From the NCBI GenBank assembly GCA_902809935.1, contig LR778134.1, positions 1,550,001-1,614,000 of the forward strand: a stretch of 64,000 nt of DNA. Reading direction: 5' to 3'. Positions 33,638 through 41,927 of this stretch are shown here, piece by piece. The stretch is from Ruminococcaceae bacterium BL-4 (GTDB lineage: Bacteria > Bacillota > Clostridia > Oscillospirales > Acutalibacteraceae). Position 1 is the stretch's first letter. Each line of letters opens with the position of its first letter. The position numbers were made by a program, and so were the translations under genes. The notes beneath the pieces were generated by a model. It saw nothing but the letters and a program-made list of their open reading frames with translations. It did not search any database and was not told the origin of the DNA.

Positions 33638-35109
33638 TACTCGTCACCAGCCGGAGAGGGCTCAGCTGAAAAGCTGTCCTGCATCATCTGCTGTTCTTTG
33701 GCGATCTGTTGGATTTCAGCATCTGCTTCCTCGGGAGTCATGCCCTTACTGTTAGGACCGCCCCATTTCGTGAGATAGCTCTTAATAGATCTGGTCTTGT
33801 TGGAAACTTCAGAAAGATCGAGTTGCTTTTCCTCGTCTTCATCTTCCGGCAGGGGGTACTGATTATCAATCATGATCACATGTTTGTCTGCTTCAAAGGC
33901 TCCATAGACATTTTTAAGGTTCGGCTGTACATCGGCAGCATAAAGCAGCATTTCTGCCAGCCATTCGAGCGCTGGACCCCAGGCATTCATCTTTTCCTCA
34001 CACCGGCAAATCAGGGGCCAGTACAAGGTCTTAAGTCCTTTGCCACTGGTGATCACATTGCGGGTGCTCTCCTGGTTAAGATCAGGTACACCGACAAGAT
34101 CGTGCATGTCCTGCTTGATAGTAGACTCAGTATCCGCAAAAGCGGAGGCGTAAGAAAACGTGTTGGAGATCGTTCCAACCTGCACATTGGGTGCACCGCC
34201 GTCGCTTGCCTGTGCCAGGTCACCTTTAAGATCCCATAAAGCACCGGGTGCACAGCGGAAAGACTTCATGCAGCTAGGATCAACGCCCGACATGTATGTA
34301 ATCTGATTCATTCCTTTGCGCAGAGAATCAATGTTGCCGGACTTTAATCGACCGTACCAGGCATCATCACACATTAGATCCCGGATTTCACTGACGCCTT
34401 CCGTATCACCGGACAAGCCGTCATTAAGGATCACATAGGCTGGTATCCTGTCAAGCCCCGTGTCGTAATCCTGCTTTGTGCCGTCCCATTCTATCGTTTG
34501 ACCGTAGCCGTCTGTGATACGTTCATCGAGTAAGCAACGGTCGTTCTCCATACGATACTTTTGAATCCAGATGCGTTGCCGAGACCGGTCGGTATCGTCC
34601 TGCATCGTATAGAAAAACACAATACGTTTCAATGTATCCACATCGTCAAGCGCTGTCTCATACACAAAGCCATCTGCAGGTACAAACATGATGCTCAGCT
34701 TATCTTCGGTTACATTGACTTTAAGAGCGACTCTGCCGCCGATCAGACAGTCACGAGCGCCTTTGATCAGTTTATCCCGCCATAGATTAGACTTAAAGGC
34801 CTTATTAAGATACATCTGCATGTTAGATTCATTTGGACGTCCGTCTTTTGTTTCAGTTTCTTCTGGACAGATTACTTTGATTTCCGGAGATTTGCCGAAA
34901 AGAAACTGTGCTTCGCGCCGGATCAGCTTCTTAATTTGCTTCGACGGCAGTTTGGCCGGAACATAGTCGCCGCCCGTGTCTACCTCGAAACGTGCGCCGT
35001 TATTGTAGATCGAGTAATAATCCTCAATCTTTCCAAGCTTTTGGAGCACGTCGGGTCCATAGGGCCCGACAAGTTCGGAATAAATAAAATCTGGTATCAG
35101 AATAATCAC
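33637..35109 (-). CDS. Portal protein (SPP1 gp6-like)
   Basis: 490 residues, directly after the large terminase, with the SPP1-type portal pattern: LPSKQIKKLIRREAQFLFGKSPEI, AGDYVPAK-like loops, and LVGVPDLNQESTRNVITSGKGLKTLYWPL in the C-terminal third. It forms the dodecameric ring for DNA entry. The start is unclear: the only upstream canonical codon is a GTG at 35109 that overlaps the GGAGGTGAT ribosome site, so initiation at a non-canonical codon (CTG at 35100) is possible. It ends in a 1-bp overlap with the MuF gene. Confidence 0.88.
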   Translation of the reverse strand: MIILIPDFIYSELVGPYGPDVLQKLGKIEDYYSIYNNGARFEVDTGGDYVPAKLPSKQIKKLIRREAQFLFGKSPEIKVICPEETETKDGRPNESNMQMYLNKAFKSNLWRDKLIKGARDCLIGGRVALKVNVTEDKLSIMFVPADGFVYETALDDVDTLKRIVFFYTMQDDTDRSRQRIWIQKYRMENDRCLLDERITDGYGQTIEWDGTKQDYDTGLDRIPAYVILNDGLSGDTEGVSEIRDLMCDDAWYGRLKSGNIDSLRKGMNQITYMSGVDPSCMKSFRCAPGALWDLKGDLAQASDGGAPNVQVGTISNTFSYASAFADTESTIKQDMHDLVGVPDLNQESTRNVITSGKGLKTLYWPLICRCEEKMNAWGPALEWLAEMLLYAADVQPNLKNVYGAFEADKHVIMIDNQYPLPEDEDEEKQLDLSEVSNKTRSIKSYLTKWGGPNSKGMTPEEADAEIQQIAKEQQMMQDSFSAEPSPAGDE

Positions 35110-36308
35110 CTCCCATATTTTTTATCACTGTAAATTCCGTACCGGATCGCGTCCTGCACGTCATCATCAATTTTTACCGGTTCGTCAGTGCCCTTTTTCC
35201 AGACATAAGAATAAATCTCATGAGGGAACCTGCTGACATTTTCCCGCACAATAAACAGTCGCTTTTGCTTATAGAGACTTGCAACTTCGGCAATACCGGC
35301 AAGTACGTCCTTCCGGGCATTGATTGCCCGCAGTCCGTTAATGCGCATTTGCTGAATTAAATCCGGACGTGCCGAATCACAGTAAAAATTAATGTTTCCA
35401 TATTGCTCTTTGATCGATTGCCCGATCTTGATCCAGTTGTCGATATGCCGATGCTGTGCAGCCCATTCACGAAACAGGTAGTACCGGCCGTCTTCTGTGC
35501 GGCCGATCAGTACAAACGCACCCCAGTGCTCCCAACCGAAGTCAACTCCAACGAACCAGCGGCTGATCTCGTCGATTGGAACCTTGTCAGCGGATATGTA
35601 ATGAACCTTTTCGTCAAAGTCCGGATAGACAGCACCGTCAGCCGATACCCACGCGCCGTTAATATCGCGGTCGTAGAACATGCCGGACGGGGTAGTGTTT
35701 TTTATATTCTGCCGGTATCTCTCCGACAAAAAGGTATTGTCGTCAAGCCTCCATGGATACTGCACGATCGTCTTACCGTCAGCCTTGTCGATATAGTCGG
35801 TTTTGAGCCAGTGTGCAGGATCGGCCGGGTTAGTATCCATAAGGATCCGGGCGCCGTCACCCGAACACCGGGACTTGATCTCATCGAATACTTCTTCATT
35901 TGCAACGCATGCTTCATTGATGTACGCGCCCCAGGCAGTCATGCCGCGGATACGTCCCATATCATTGATTTTTGAATGGCCGAAGCAGCACACCTGAACG
36001 CCGAACAGTTGAAAGCGGTTAAACTTATCAAACTGAAATTGGAGGTCGTATTTACCGGACAGTTCGTTGAGAATATTGCGGTGTATGCTTCCAATGTCAG
36101 CGGCAGCTAAAATGTACTGCGGGTTTGAAATCCCGGCAGCAGCGGCGTTAGCGCGTACCCGGCGCAGTTCATATAAGAACAAATCATTGTCGAGTACGGT
36201 TTTGCCGGAACGTTTGGCGCCATGATTGATCAGCATAAAATAATCCTGCGTCATAGCTCGGCGCAGGACTTCTTGTTGCTTTTCGTGATATAAATTATTT
36301 AGGCTCAT
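35106..36308 (-). CDS. terL: Terminase large subunit
   Basis: 400 residues of the PBSX/SPP1 type. Walker A is GAKRSGKT near residues 30-37 for the ATPase that pumps DNA. GVDFGWEHWGAFVLIG near 240 starts the nuclease domain with its catalytic Asp, and CDSARPDLI and DDDVQDAIRYG supply further acidic residues. It packages phage DNA at the portal. It overlaps the small-subunit gene by 14 bp and the portal frame by 4 bp. Confidence 0.93.
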   Translation of the reverse strand: MSLNNLYHEKQQEVLRRAMTQDYFMLINHGAKRSGKTVLDNDLFLYELRRVRANAAAAGISNPQYILAAADIGSIHRNILNELSGKYDLQFQFDKFNRFQLFGVQVCCFGHSKINDMGRIRGMTAWGAYINEACVANEEVFDEIKSRCSGDGARILMDTNPADPAHWLKTDYIDKADGKTIVQYPWRLDDNTFLSERYRQNIKNTTPSGMFYDRDINGAWVSADGAVYPDFDEKVHYISADKVPIDEISRWFVGVDFGWEHWGAFVLIGRTEDGRYYLFREWAAQHRHIDNWIKIGQSIKEQYGNINFYCDSARPDLIQQMRINGLRAINARKDVLAGIAEVASLYKQKRLFIVRENVSRFPHEIYSYVWKKGTDEPVKIDDDVQDAIRYGIYSDKKYGR

Positions 36309-36789
36309 TCTTTACAGTACCCTCCAAGGCGTTTAGATAACCAGAGATACGATCTTCGGCAGATACGCTGTTATTATCTGGATGATCCCGCCACTTGTCG
36401 GGTCGACGATTTTTCAACCAGAAAATTTGTGCTGGTGTATCGGCCGCAATATGAACTTCATCAATTCCGGTTTCGAGATGTTCTTTTTCGCAGCGTCTGC
36501 CTTCCTCATCATAATAGACTTCTTTGACTTTAAAGGTCTTATGTACCTCAGCGTTGTATCCCTTTGCTTTTTTTAGAAGAGCGTTCTCAACCTCAATGTC
36601 AACAACTTCTTTACCCTTTTTTAGGGTGTCACCTATGTCACCATACTTTGTTTTCCATTGGGCGAGTGTTTTCCGACTAATTCCCATGTTATGAGAAATC
36701 TGCTCATCCGTTAAGCCATCCCGCGCCCAACCTTGTAGCAGTGTCAGTCCATCCGAAGTTAACCACTTTTGATACTTTCCTTTTGCCAT
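36295..36789 (-). CDS. terS: Terminase small subunit
   Basis: 164 residues. Residues 10-60 form a helix-turn-helix of the phBC6A51 type (GWARDGLTDEQISHNMGISRKTLAQWKTKYG) for recognition of the packaging site. The middle is an oligomerisation helix, and the C-terminus (QIFWLKNRRPDKWRD) contacts the large subunit in relatives. It overlaps terL by 14 bp. Confidence 0.88.
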   Translation of the reverse strand: MAKGKYQKWLTSDGLTLLQGWARDGLTDEQISHNMGISRKTLAQWKTKYGDIGDTLKKGKEVVDIEVENALLKKAKGYNAEVHKTFKVKEVYYDEEGRRCEKEHLETGIDEVHIAADTPAQIFWLKNRRPDKWRDHPDNNSVSAEDRISGYLNALEGTVKNEPK

Positions 36790-37029
36790 TTAGGGACCAC
36801 CACCCGGAGGGCGCTGACCAATCAGCATCAAGTCAGTAGCCCATTGTGCCCGTAGTCGGCGGAGGTCAGCCTCTTGTTGGATAGAACGATGGGGAAGACA
36901 CTCAAGATTGCGTATCTGCTTGTCGAGGTCGATCCGGTGGTGCGGATCCAGCGGACAACAGGGGAGGGCACACGCTGGACACCCGGTCTTTATAGTATTA
37001 TTCTGCGGACAATGATCACATGGCAGCAT
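36790..37029 (-). CDS. Small Cys-rich protein upstream of terS
   Basis: 79 residues with CDHCPQN, CPACALPCCP and HHRIDLDKQI: seven Cys and two His that could bind zinc, then a basic helix. HNH endonucleases often sit beside terminase genes, but the H-N-H pattern is not complete here, so no function is assigned. AAGGAGG precedes the ATG at 9 bp. The gene abuts terS without a gap. Confidence 0.5.
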   Translation of the reverse strand: MLPCDHCPQNNTIKTGCPACALPCCPLDPHHRIDLDKQIRNLECLPHRSIQQEADLRRLRAQWATDLMLIGQRPPGGGP

Positions 37030-37052
37030 GGTAGTGCGCCTCCTTAAAAATT

Positions 37053-37090
37053 ACATAATAAAAGCACCCAGCTTATTGGCTAGGTGCTTT
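37053..37090 (-). terminator. Intrinsic terminator between the methyltransferase and packaging genes
   Basis: On the minus strand AAAGCACCTAGC and GCTGGGTGCTTT pair, followed by TTATTA. It lies between the candidate late promoter and the terminase genes, so late transcription must read through it or start again below it. Confidence 0.65.
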
Positions 37091-37111
37091 AGGGGGTAGG
37101 TAGGAAAAAGA

Positions 37112-37846
37112 CTATTTGTCTTGTAATCGATTTATAGCAGTCTGATAATACTGCCGATCAAATTCCCAGCACACATAATTTCGCTGGGATTGTTTGCATG
37201 CGACCGCAGTCGTTCCGCTGCCGCAGCAGCTGTCCAGCACTAAATCTCCCGGGTTCGTGTAAGTTTGAATCAGATAGTCAAATAGCGCTACTGGCTTTTG
37301 GGTTGGATGTAGGCCGCGCTCACACTTGATTTCCAATAGCTGACGCGGATAATGTACGAAGCAGGTTTCTGTGTCATGGGATAGGCTGTTGTCCATACGG
37401 TAAACAGAGTCTCCATGGGCAGGAACCTTTTTGCCATTTCTTTTAATTGGTTTGTCCAAAATGATTAGTCCCTGTGGATTGTAAGTGGGGAGGTGCTTGT
37501 AAAATACACACACTTCTTCAATACACCGCAGGGGCATTCTTTTTGCGTTGGCAAATCCGGTCGGTTGATTTTTGTACCAGTACCAGCAATATCGGAAAAG
37601 TTTTGGTTGACTGCTGATAAGCTGTGTTGTGAAAGGCTGGCATCCGGTTAAACAGATTGCGCCGTGATCTTTGATGACTCTGAGGTATTGTTCCCATAAC
37701 TGATCAAACGGCAAAAGGCTGTCCCAGCGGCACCCGGTGATTCCATACGGGAGATCTGTGAGGATCATGTCTACACTGTGATCGGGCAGCCGGTGCATTC
37801 CGGCAATACAGTCTTCATTAAAAATATGATTGATATAGTTTTCCAT
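37112..37846 (-). CDS. Phage DNA methyltransferase (N4-cytosine/N6-adenine class)
   Basis: 244 residues. Motif IV is LTDLPYG (DPPY variant) near residue 31-37, followed by the target recognition region. The AdoMet-binding motif is near the C-terminus (LVLDSCCGSGTTAVAC), so the order is that of beta-class enzymes. It would methylate phage DNA and protect it from host restriction or mark it for packaging. No matching restriction enzyme is present. It is the first gene behind the candidate late promoter, with AAGGAG before the ATG. Confidence 0.85.
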   Translation of the reverse strand: MENYINHIFNEDCIAGMHRLPDHSVDMILTDLPYGITGCRWDSLLPFDQLWEQYLRVIKDHGAICLTGCQPFTTQLISSQPKLFRYCWYWYKNQPTGFANAKRMPLRCIEEVCVFYKHLPTYNPQGLIILDKPIKRNGKKVPAHGDSVYRMDNSLSHDTETCFVHYPRQLLEIKCERGLHPTQKPVALFDYLIQTYTNPGDLVLDSCCGSGTTAVACKQSQRNYVCWEFDRQYYQTAINRLQDK

Positions 37847-37944
37847 GTGTAATCTCCTTTTTGTCAGAGACCCGCATGGCCTGCACTAAAAACGGTATAG
37901 AAAAAGGAGCTTCTTTTAAAAGCCCCTCTCTGCGAAATTCCGTA

Positions 37945-38023
37945 ATTATATGTTAGCACACATTTTTCTCCGGTGCGCTCCGGAAAGCTCCGGTTTACTC
38001 CGATTTACTCCGGAAAACTCCGG
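37945..38023 (-). promoter_or_regulatory. Candidate activator-dependent late promoter with six 10-bp-phased boxes
   Basis: On the minus strand a perfect TATAAT (37945-37950) is preceded at exactly 17 bp by CCGGAG (37968-37973) where a -35 element should be. CCGGAG boxes then continue upstream at 37978, 37988, 37998 (TCGGAG), 38008 and 38018, all exactly 10 bp apart. There is no TTGACA-like -35. This is the architecture of a promoter whose polymerase contact is supplied by an activator bound cooperatively on one DNA face. The array begins 5 bp after the stop of the DUF1492-like regulator gene. Confidence 0.75.
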
Positions 38024-38027
38024 CTTT

Positions 38028-38540
38028 TTAGCGACTGCTCCAGCTGAATACCTCCTGAGGAGATAGATCCGATAATTCTTGAATGATTTTTCTAGCAATA
38101 TCGTAAGTCTGACTTTCACTGTATCCGACTTTATCGGCGATTTCCTTCCATGGCGGCCGGCGTGTCCACATCTTTCGTGCATCTGGATCTTTAGGGCCTA
38201 AATAAGCGAGCTCTAAGATGCGTCTTTCTGTCAGTCCCAACGTTCCTAATGCTACTCGGCACCAGTCCTGCTGTTCCTGCAGGCGGGCAATGCGCTTTCG
38301 ACAGGATTCAATCTGCCGGTCAAAATAGACGGTGTTGTCCCGCATGGCTGCGTTTGCAGTCTGATCACTTGTGCTGCCTTTTCCGGTCGGCAGCCCAGAG
38401 AGGATAGGGGAGGAAAGAGAAAACTTTCCGCGCTCTTCCTGACAGTGCCGGATCGTAGCCAATTCTTCATCAATCATTTGAGGAATGTCGTAATATTTCT
38501 GCAAAAGTTTCTTGATCTGATCTGGCGTCATTGGTTCCAT
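38028..38540 (-). CDS. DUF1492/ArpU-like phage regulator, candidate late gene activator
   Basis: 170 residues. Residues 1-110 follow the DUF1492 pattern, with SSPILSGLPTGKGSTSDQTAN and a helical hairpin (IESCRKRIARLQEQQ). The last 60 residues form a sigma region 4-like helix-turn-helix: RRILELAYL, then PPWKEIADKVGYSESQTYDIARKI. Related ArpU/RinA-type proteins switch on late operons in Gram-positive phages. The gene is the last of the early cluster, directly followed by the CCGGAG-box promoter, its most probable target. GGAATG-type spacing near the start gives no strong ribosome site besides AGGAGG. Confidence 0.75.
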   Translation of the reverse strand: MEPMTPDQIKKLLQKYYDIPQMIDEELATIRHCQEERGKFSLSSPILSGLPTGKGSTSDQTANAAMRDNTVYFDRQIESCRKRIARLQEQQDWCRVALGTLGLTERRILELAYLGPKDPDARKMWTRRPPWKEIADKVGYSESQTYDIARKIIQELSDLSPQEVFSWSSR

Positions 38541-38560
38541 TCAAAACATTCCTCCTAATT

Positions 38561-39001
38561 TTAATCTACAATAATTTCTCGGAAAGCCCATCCATTCGGA
38601 CGGCAGTATTTTTCGATAAATAACCTTCGGCGGTATATGTAATCTCTTTGGAGCTTTCGTATGGCCTTTGATTTCGTCTCTATGGCTTCTATGGTCCCGT
38701 TGCGGTAAGTTATGAGAAAGTCAGGAGTATAACGCGCTGAGGGCAATTTCAGGCCGCAGTACTCGCTTTTCGGAAGCAACTCAAAACTTTTGTGTAACTC
38801 TATGTCGATGATCTGCCCGCTTAGAATTTTCGGAAGAAGGTCGGTTATGTAAAAGTTACGTTCCAGCTGACTGTCAAACTCATCTGATCGTTTGGGCTTG
38901 CAGTGCTCTTTTTGCTGATTTTGCCTTTGCCGTTCTTTTATTTGCCGTTCCAGTTCGGCACGGACAGCCGGACCAAGTTGACTTAGGTCGTCAATTCTCA
39001 T
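38561..39001 (-). CDS. DUF1064 protein, putative phage nuclease/resolvase
   Basis: 146 residues with the DUF1064 pattern: KRSDEFDSQLERNFY, a PDFLITYRNGTIEAIETKSK core containing D-(x)n-E-x-K as in PD-(D/E)xK nucleases, then YIYRRRLFIEKY. Family members in phages are thought to be Holliday-junction-type or single-strand nucleases. It belongs to the replication cluster. Confidence 0.75.
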   Translation of the reverse strand: MRIDDLSQLGPAVRAELERQIKERQRQNQQKEHCKPKRSDEFDSQLERNFYITDLLPKILSGQIIDIELHKSFELLPKSEYCGLKLPSARYTPDFLITYRNGTIEAIETKSKAIRKLQRDYIYRRRLFIEKYCRPNGWAFREIIVD

Positions 39002-39195
39002 GGAAAAACGTTTCTCCCATTTTGCATTTCTTTTTTGCGCCGAAGGAGTTCAGCCTGAATGATTTCAATTTCTGAATTTGCAGCGAATACCGATTCGCTT
39101 CTTCCAAGTTGCCGGTTAAAATTGAGCGTTTCTTTAAGATTATCAATGCGGTGCTGAAGTCTTTCAACGGGGAGTGTATGGTAATCAAGACTCAT
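38998..39195 (-). CDS. Small phage protein of unknown function
   Basis: 65 residues, helical, MSLDYHTLPVERLQHRIDNLKETLNFNRQ..., rich in charged residues. GGAGGT lies 8 bp before the ATG. It overlaps both neighbours by a few bases. Confidence 0.6.
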   Translation of the reverse strand: MSLDYHTLPVERLQHRIDNLKETLNFNRQLGRSESVFAANSEIEIIQAELLRRKKEMQNGRNVFP

Positions 39196-39400
39196 TTTTC
39201 ATAACCTCCAATTTTGGCAGTATGTATTTTTCAAAATCCAGCCGTTCGCTGTCAGAGAGGGGACACCAGTCTGCAATTCGCTTCCAGTGTTTGTAGCGCT
39301 TATACAGCGGCAGAACGGCCGGGTGGTTGATATTGACCCGAAACCCATATGGACTGTGTTCCAGCAGCAGCCCGGTTTCTGCCGACGTGTCATGATACAT
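39185..39400 (-). CDS. Small phage protein of unknown function
   Basis: 71 residues, starting MYHDTSAETGLLLEHSPYGFRVNINHPAVLPLY, with YKHWKRIADWCPLSDSERLDFE toward the end. The pattern recurs in clostridial phage replication modules, but no function is known. The ATG at 39400 overlaps the end of the initiator gene; a longer frame lies within that gene and is not used. Confidence 0.6.
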   Translation of the reverse strand: MYHDTSAETGLLLEHSPYGFRVNINHPAVLPLYKRYKHWKRIADWCPLSDSERLDFEKYILPKLEVMKNES

Positions 39401-40400
39401 GGCAGTTCTTTTCCTCGTGCTCATAGAGTGCAGCTTCACTGTTGGCGCAGGAAGAAACGGAATTATACAGCATTGCAAGCAGATACCGCTTGATGTTCTT
39501 GACCGGCTTTTGACTCTTTCCGCGATTGTCGAGAACATAGACTAGGTGCTGAAACTCAAGGGACAGCATGCGTTGACGCACCAGCTTCTGAGGAACTTCT
39601 CCGCCGCCTAACCGCGTGGTAGCAGTTTGATTGCAGATGGCGTCTACCATGACATTGATCACTTCATCGACCTCTTCGCGGTCATATCGGGTAATCAGGG
39701 TGTCATATTCCACGCGGCTCCGTATTCCTGACAAAACAACATCCGGATCGGAAATATCCGTCTCGTCCGTCACGTCAGAACGTAACGCTTCCTTTGCCCC
39801 TGTTGGAGAGACAAGACTAGACTGACAGATATTACTACCGTAGGATATTGGTTTGGTTAGGTTACGGTTAGGTTCGGTTATGGTTTGGTTATGGTTAGGT
39901 GCGTTATTAACGCGTTTGTAACGCGTTACGTTTGCGTTACTGTTACAATCCTCTGCGTTATGTTTATGAGAATCGTCCGTCTCTTTTTCATCATTGTCAC
40001 ACTTTTTATTTTGGGATAATTTTTCTCTGTAACGCTTCTGACGGTCACGAGACTGCTGCCTTTTTATTTGCCGTAAGTCATTGAGACGCCCGGTATAATC
40101 GTCCCAGTCATGCAGGAAATATCCGCCTTCCTCGTCACGATCCAGCCACCCGACAGAAACCAGGGAATCCGCTAACGCTTTGGCCTTCCTGGTAGGCCAG
40201 TCAACAGCCATGGCAATTCCCATATCGGTGACACTCTTTAGGCTGCCGTCGTCTCCGGCGCAGCTGAGACCCCATGTCCATAGGTCGGCTAAAATTCCGA
40301 CTGCTTCATGCCGGCTGACCTTAAGAGCCTGCGCAAGAGCAAGAGTCTTCGGATGGCGGGGCATCTCCTGGTGCAGTTCGATCCATATACTATTCAGCAT
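39390..40400 (-). CDS. Replication initiation protein (DnaD/DUF6017-like)
   Basis: 336 residues from the ATG at 40400 (a GTG at 40412 is also possible). Residues 1-100 are a winged-helix phage replisome organiser domain (SIWIELHQEMPRHPKTLALAQAL, then WLDRDEEGGYFLHDWDDY). The middle is an Asn/Lys-rich linker encoded by repeat DNA, and the last 110 residues are DUF6017-like (VEYDTLITRYDREEVDEVINVMVD, NIKRYLLAMLYN). Such proteins open the origin and load the host helicase. The linker DNA carries iteron-like repeats (39850-39946), so the phage origin probably lies inside this gene, as in lambda O. Confidence 0.8.
   Translation of the reverse strand: MLNSIWIELHQEMPRHPKTLALAQALKVSRHEAVGILADLWTWGLSCAGDDGSLKSVTDMGIAMAVDWPTRKAKALADSLVSVGWLDRDEEGGYFLHDWDDYTGRLNDLRQIKRQQSRDRQKRYREKLSQNKKCDNDEKETDDSHKHNAEDCNSNANVTRYKRVNNAPNHNQTITEPNRNLTKPISYGSNICQSSLVSPTGAKEALRSDVTDETDISDPDVVLSGIRSRVEYDTLITRYDREEVDEVINVMVDAICNQTATTRLGGGEVPQKLVRQRMLSLEFQHLVYVLDNRGKSQKPVKNIKRYLLAMLYNSVSSCANSEAALYEHEEKNCHVS
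39850..39946. repeat. Iteron-like repeats, candidate phage replication origin
   Basis: 39850-39900 holds nine GGTT units at 5-6 bp steps. 39901-39913 is the inverted repeat GCGTTA-T-TAACGC, 39918-39929 the perfect palindrome GTAACGCGTTAC, and further GCGTTA units follow. All lie inside the initiator gene's linker. Confidence 0.7.
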
Positions 40401-40419
40401 ATTAAGATGCACATCCTTT

Positions 40420-41130
40420 CTACAAAACTTTTGTCGGAACTCCGGTTACTCGCTGTACAGTGTCTTTGAATAATTTCTGATCACTGTTGCGGTCGCTTGC
40501 GTGAAGTAAATAAATTTTCTGTGCAGCGGATAAGTCCGTCAGTTTGAAAAAGTCGATTACATGTTCCAAGCTGAAATGACTGTGCAGCAGCCGACTCCTT
40601 TGATTCTCCGGAATACGTCCGGCTTGAAGGTTTTGCTGCAGAATGGAAAGACTGTAATTGCACTCGACCATAAACACATTGACACCGCTAAAGCGGTATT
40701 TGATGTAATAGGTATCTGTTGCGAACAGCAGTTTTTCGTGAGTGAAACTTGATGCTAATAAAAAGCCCACAGGTTCGGCTGCATCGTGTTCTGTATCGAA
40801 GGGTAAAACAATCCATGATCCAAGCGAAAACTGTTCCTGCGCCTTTACCGTGTGAATGCGGTAGGGGTATTTGAATTCTCCAAGCGCTGTCTGCGTTCCG
40901 GCAGTCATATAGAGGTCAATTCCTCGGCCCGATAATTTTGCCGCGCCTTTGGCATGGTCGCCGTGCTCATGAGTAATCAGGCACCCGGATACACGCGGCA
41001 GGAGTTTCAGATATCCTGTGGCTATACGCCGGGCGGGGATGCCCGCCTCTAAAAGAAGTACGGACTCCCCGTCATCGACTGCATAGCTGTTTCCGGAAGA
41101 ACCGGATGATAAGCAATGCACTGTAATCAT
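40420..41130 (-). CDS. MBL-fold metallohydrolase of the phage recombination cluster
   Basis: 236 residues with the metallo-beta-lactamase signature THEHGDHAKG near residue 55, an N-terminal SSGSSGNSY like YycJ-type proteins, and FATDTYY later. Members cleave DNA, RNA or small substrates. Next to recT and an SbcC-like ATPase, a nuclease role is the natural guess, but it is unproven. It follows recT by 2 bp. Confidence 0.78.
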   Translation of the reverse strand: MITVHCLSSGSSGNSYAVDDGESVLLLEAGIPARRIATGYLKLLPRVSGCLITHEHGDHAKGAAKLSGRGIDLYMTAGTQTALGEFKYPYRIHTVKAQEQFSLGSWIVLPFDTEHDAAEPVGFLLASSFTHEKLLFATDTYYIKYRFSGVNVFMVECNYSLSILQQNLQAGRIPENQRSRLLHSHFSLEHVIDFFKLTDLSAAQKIYLLHASDRNSDQKLFKDTVQRVTGVPTKVL

Positions 41131-41132
41131 TT

Positions 41133-41927
41133 TTAAAACCCCGGATCAAATACTTGCTGGCCGTTTTTAGTAGAAGCAGATTCTTTTGCCGGCTCTTTTT
41201 TGGGCTCCTTTACTGCTTCAGCAGGTGCTTCCGAAGGAGTCGGCTGCGGTTCTTTAACTTCTCCGGTTTCCTTATTTACTTCAAAATCAAGCGGCTGCTG
41301 GTTGGCTCTTTGCTTGATTTCTTCGTCCACATCTGAATACTGATCGGGGGACATTTCAATGACTTCTTCGGAAGAATAGATTCCCATCATCATATCAGGG
41401 CAGTTCATACGGCCAAAGAAGGAAGCGGCGCGGTAACGAAGCATTACTTCCGGCATGGTTTTCCACTTGCTGCCGTTCTTTCCGTACCAGCCTTCGTCCT
41501 TTGCCATACGGATTGTAATTTCAGGCCCTTCAACACGATGACCGTTGTGATCCTCAACCCATGCCGTGCAGGAATGATTATCCCCTTCGCCCTTAAAATC
41601 GAACTGAAGCTCAGTCTTGTATTTATGGCTGGCGTTGATCGTAGCAATGATGTACTGACTGCTCCATGCCGGACGGCCGTTTACAATGTATAAGTTCTGC
41701 ATGACCATCATTGGACTGGTTCCCATGCGGCTTGCCATATCAAGGGCAATCAGACAGTTGCCGGGGTTATTCTGATAGTCGCGCGGGACAATGGTACTCT
41801 GGGAAAGAGCCGCCGCCATTTTTCCGGCTGCCTGAAATTCGTGCCATCCGGAAAAGACGTTGCCGTCTAATTTGATATCGGGATTGCTTTGTACCTGGAT
41901 TGCAGGCTTATTTGTTGTTTCACTCAT
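41133..41927 (-). CDS. recT: RecT-family single-strand annealing recombinase
   Basis: 264 residues. The core (about 25-190) has CLIALDMASRMGTSPMMVMQNLYIVNGRPAWSSQYIIA and PEVMLRYRAASFFGR, which are diagnostic of phage RecT/Bet-like annealing proteins of Gram-positive phages. A Pro/Glu/Lys-rich tail follows. It anneals complementary single strands during phage recombination. No RecE- or YqaJ-type exonuclease gene is adjacent. It overlaps the upstream gene by 8 bp. Confidence 0.82.
   Translation of the reverse strand: MSETTNKPAIQVQSNPDIKLDGNVFSGWHEFQAAGKMAAALSQSTIVPRDYQNNPGNCLIALDMASRMGTSPMMVMQNLYIVNGRPAWSSQYIIATINASHKYKTELQFDFKGEGDNHSCTAWVEDHNGHRVEGPEITIRMAKDEGWYGKNGSKWKTMPEVMLRYRAASFFGRMNCPDMMMGIYSSEEVIEMSPDQYSDVDEEIKQRANQQPLDFEVNKETGEVKEPQPTPSEAPAEAVKEPKKEPAKESASTKNGQQVFDPGF

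Noticed and set aside
36790-37029. HNH endonuclease beside the terminase
   Set aside because: Cys pairs are present, but the H-N-H residue pattern could not be traced, so only a Cys-rich protein of unknown function is called.
37966-38031. CRISPR-like short repeat array
   Set aside because: The units are hexamers with 4-bp variable gaps at 10-bp steps and sit at a promoter, not repeats with 30-bp spacers. No CRISPR array or cas gene was seen in the window.
37946-38182. Leftward 78-codon frame running through the CCGGAG array (short FSGV/LSGA-like repeats)
   Set aside because: The repeats arise from the 10-bp DNA boxes, no ribosome site is present, and the frame mostly lies inside the DUF1492-like gene in another phase.
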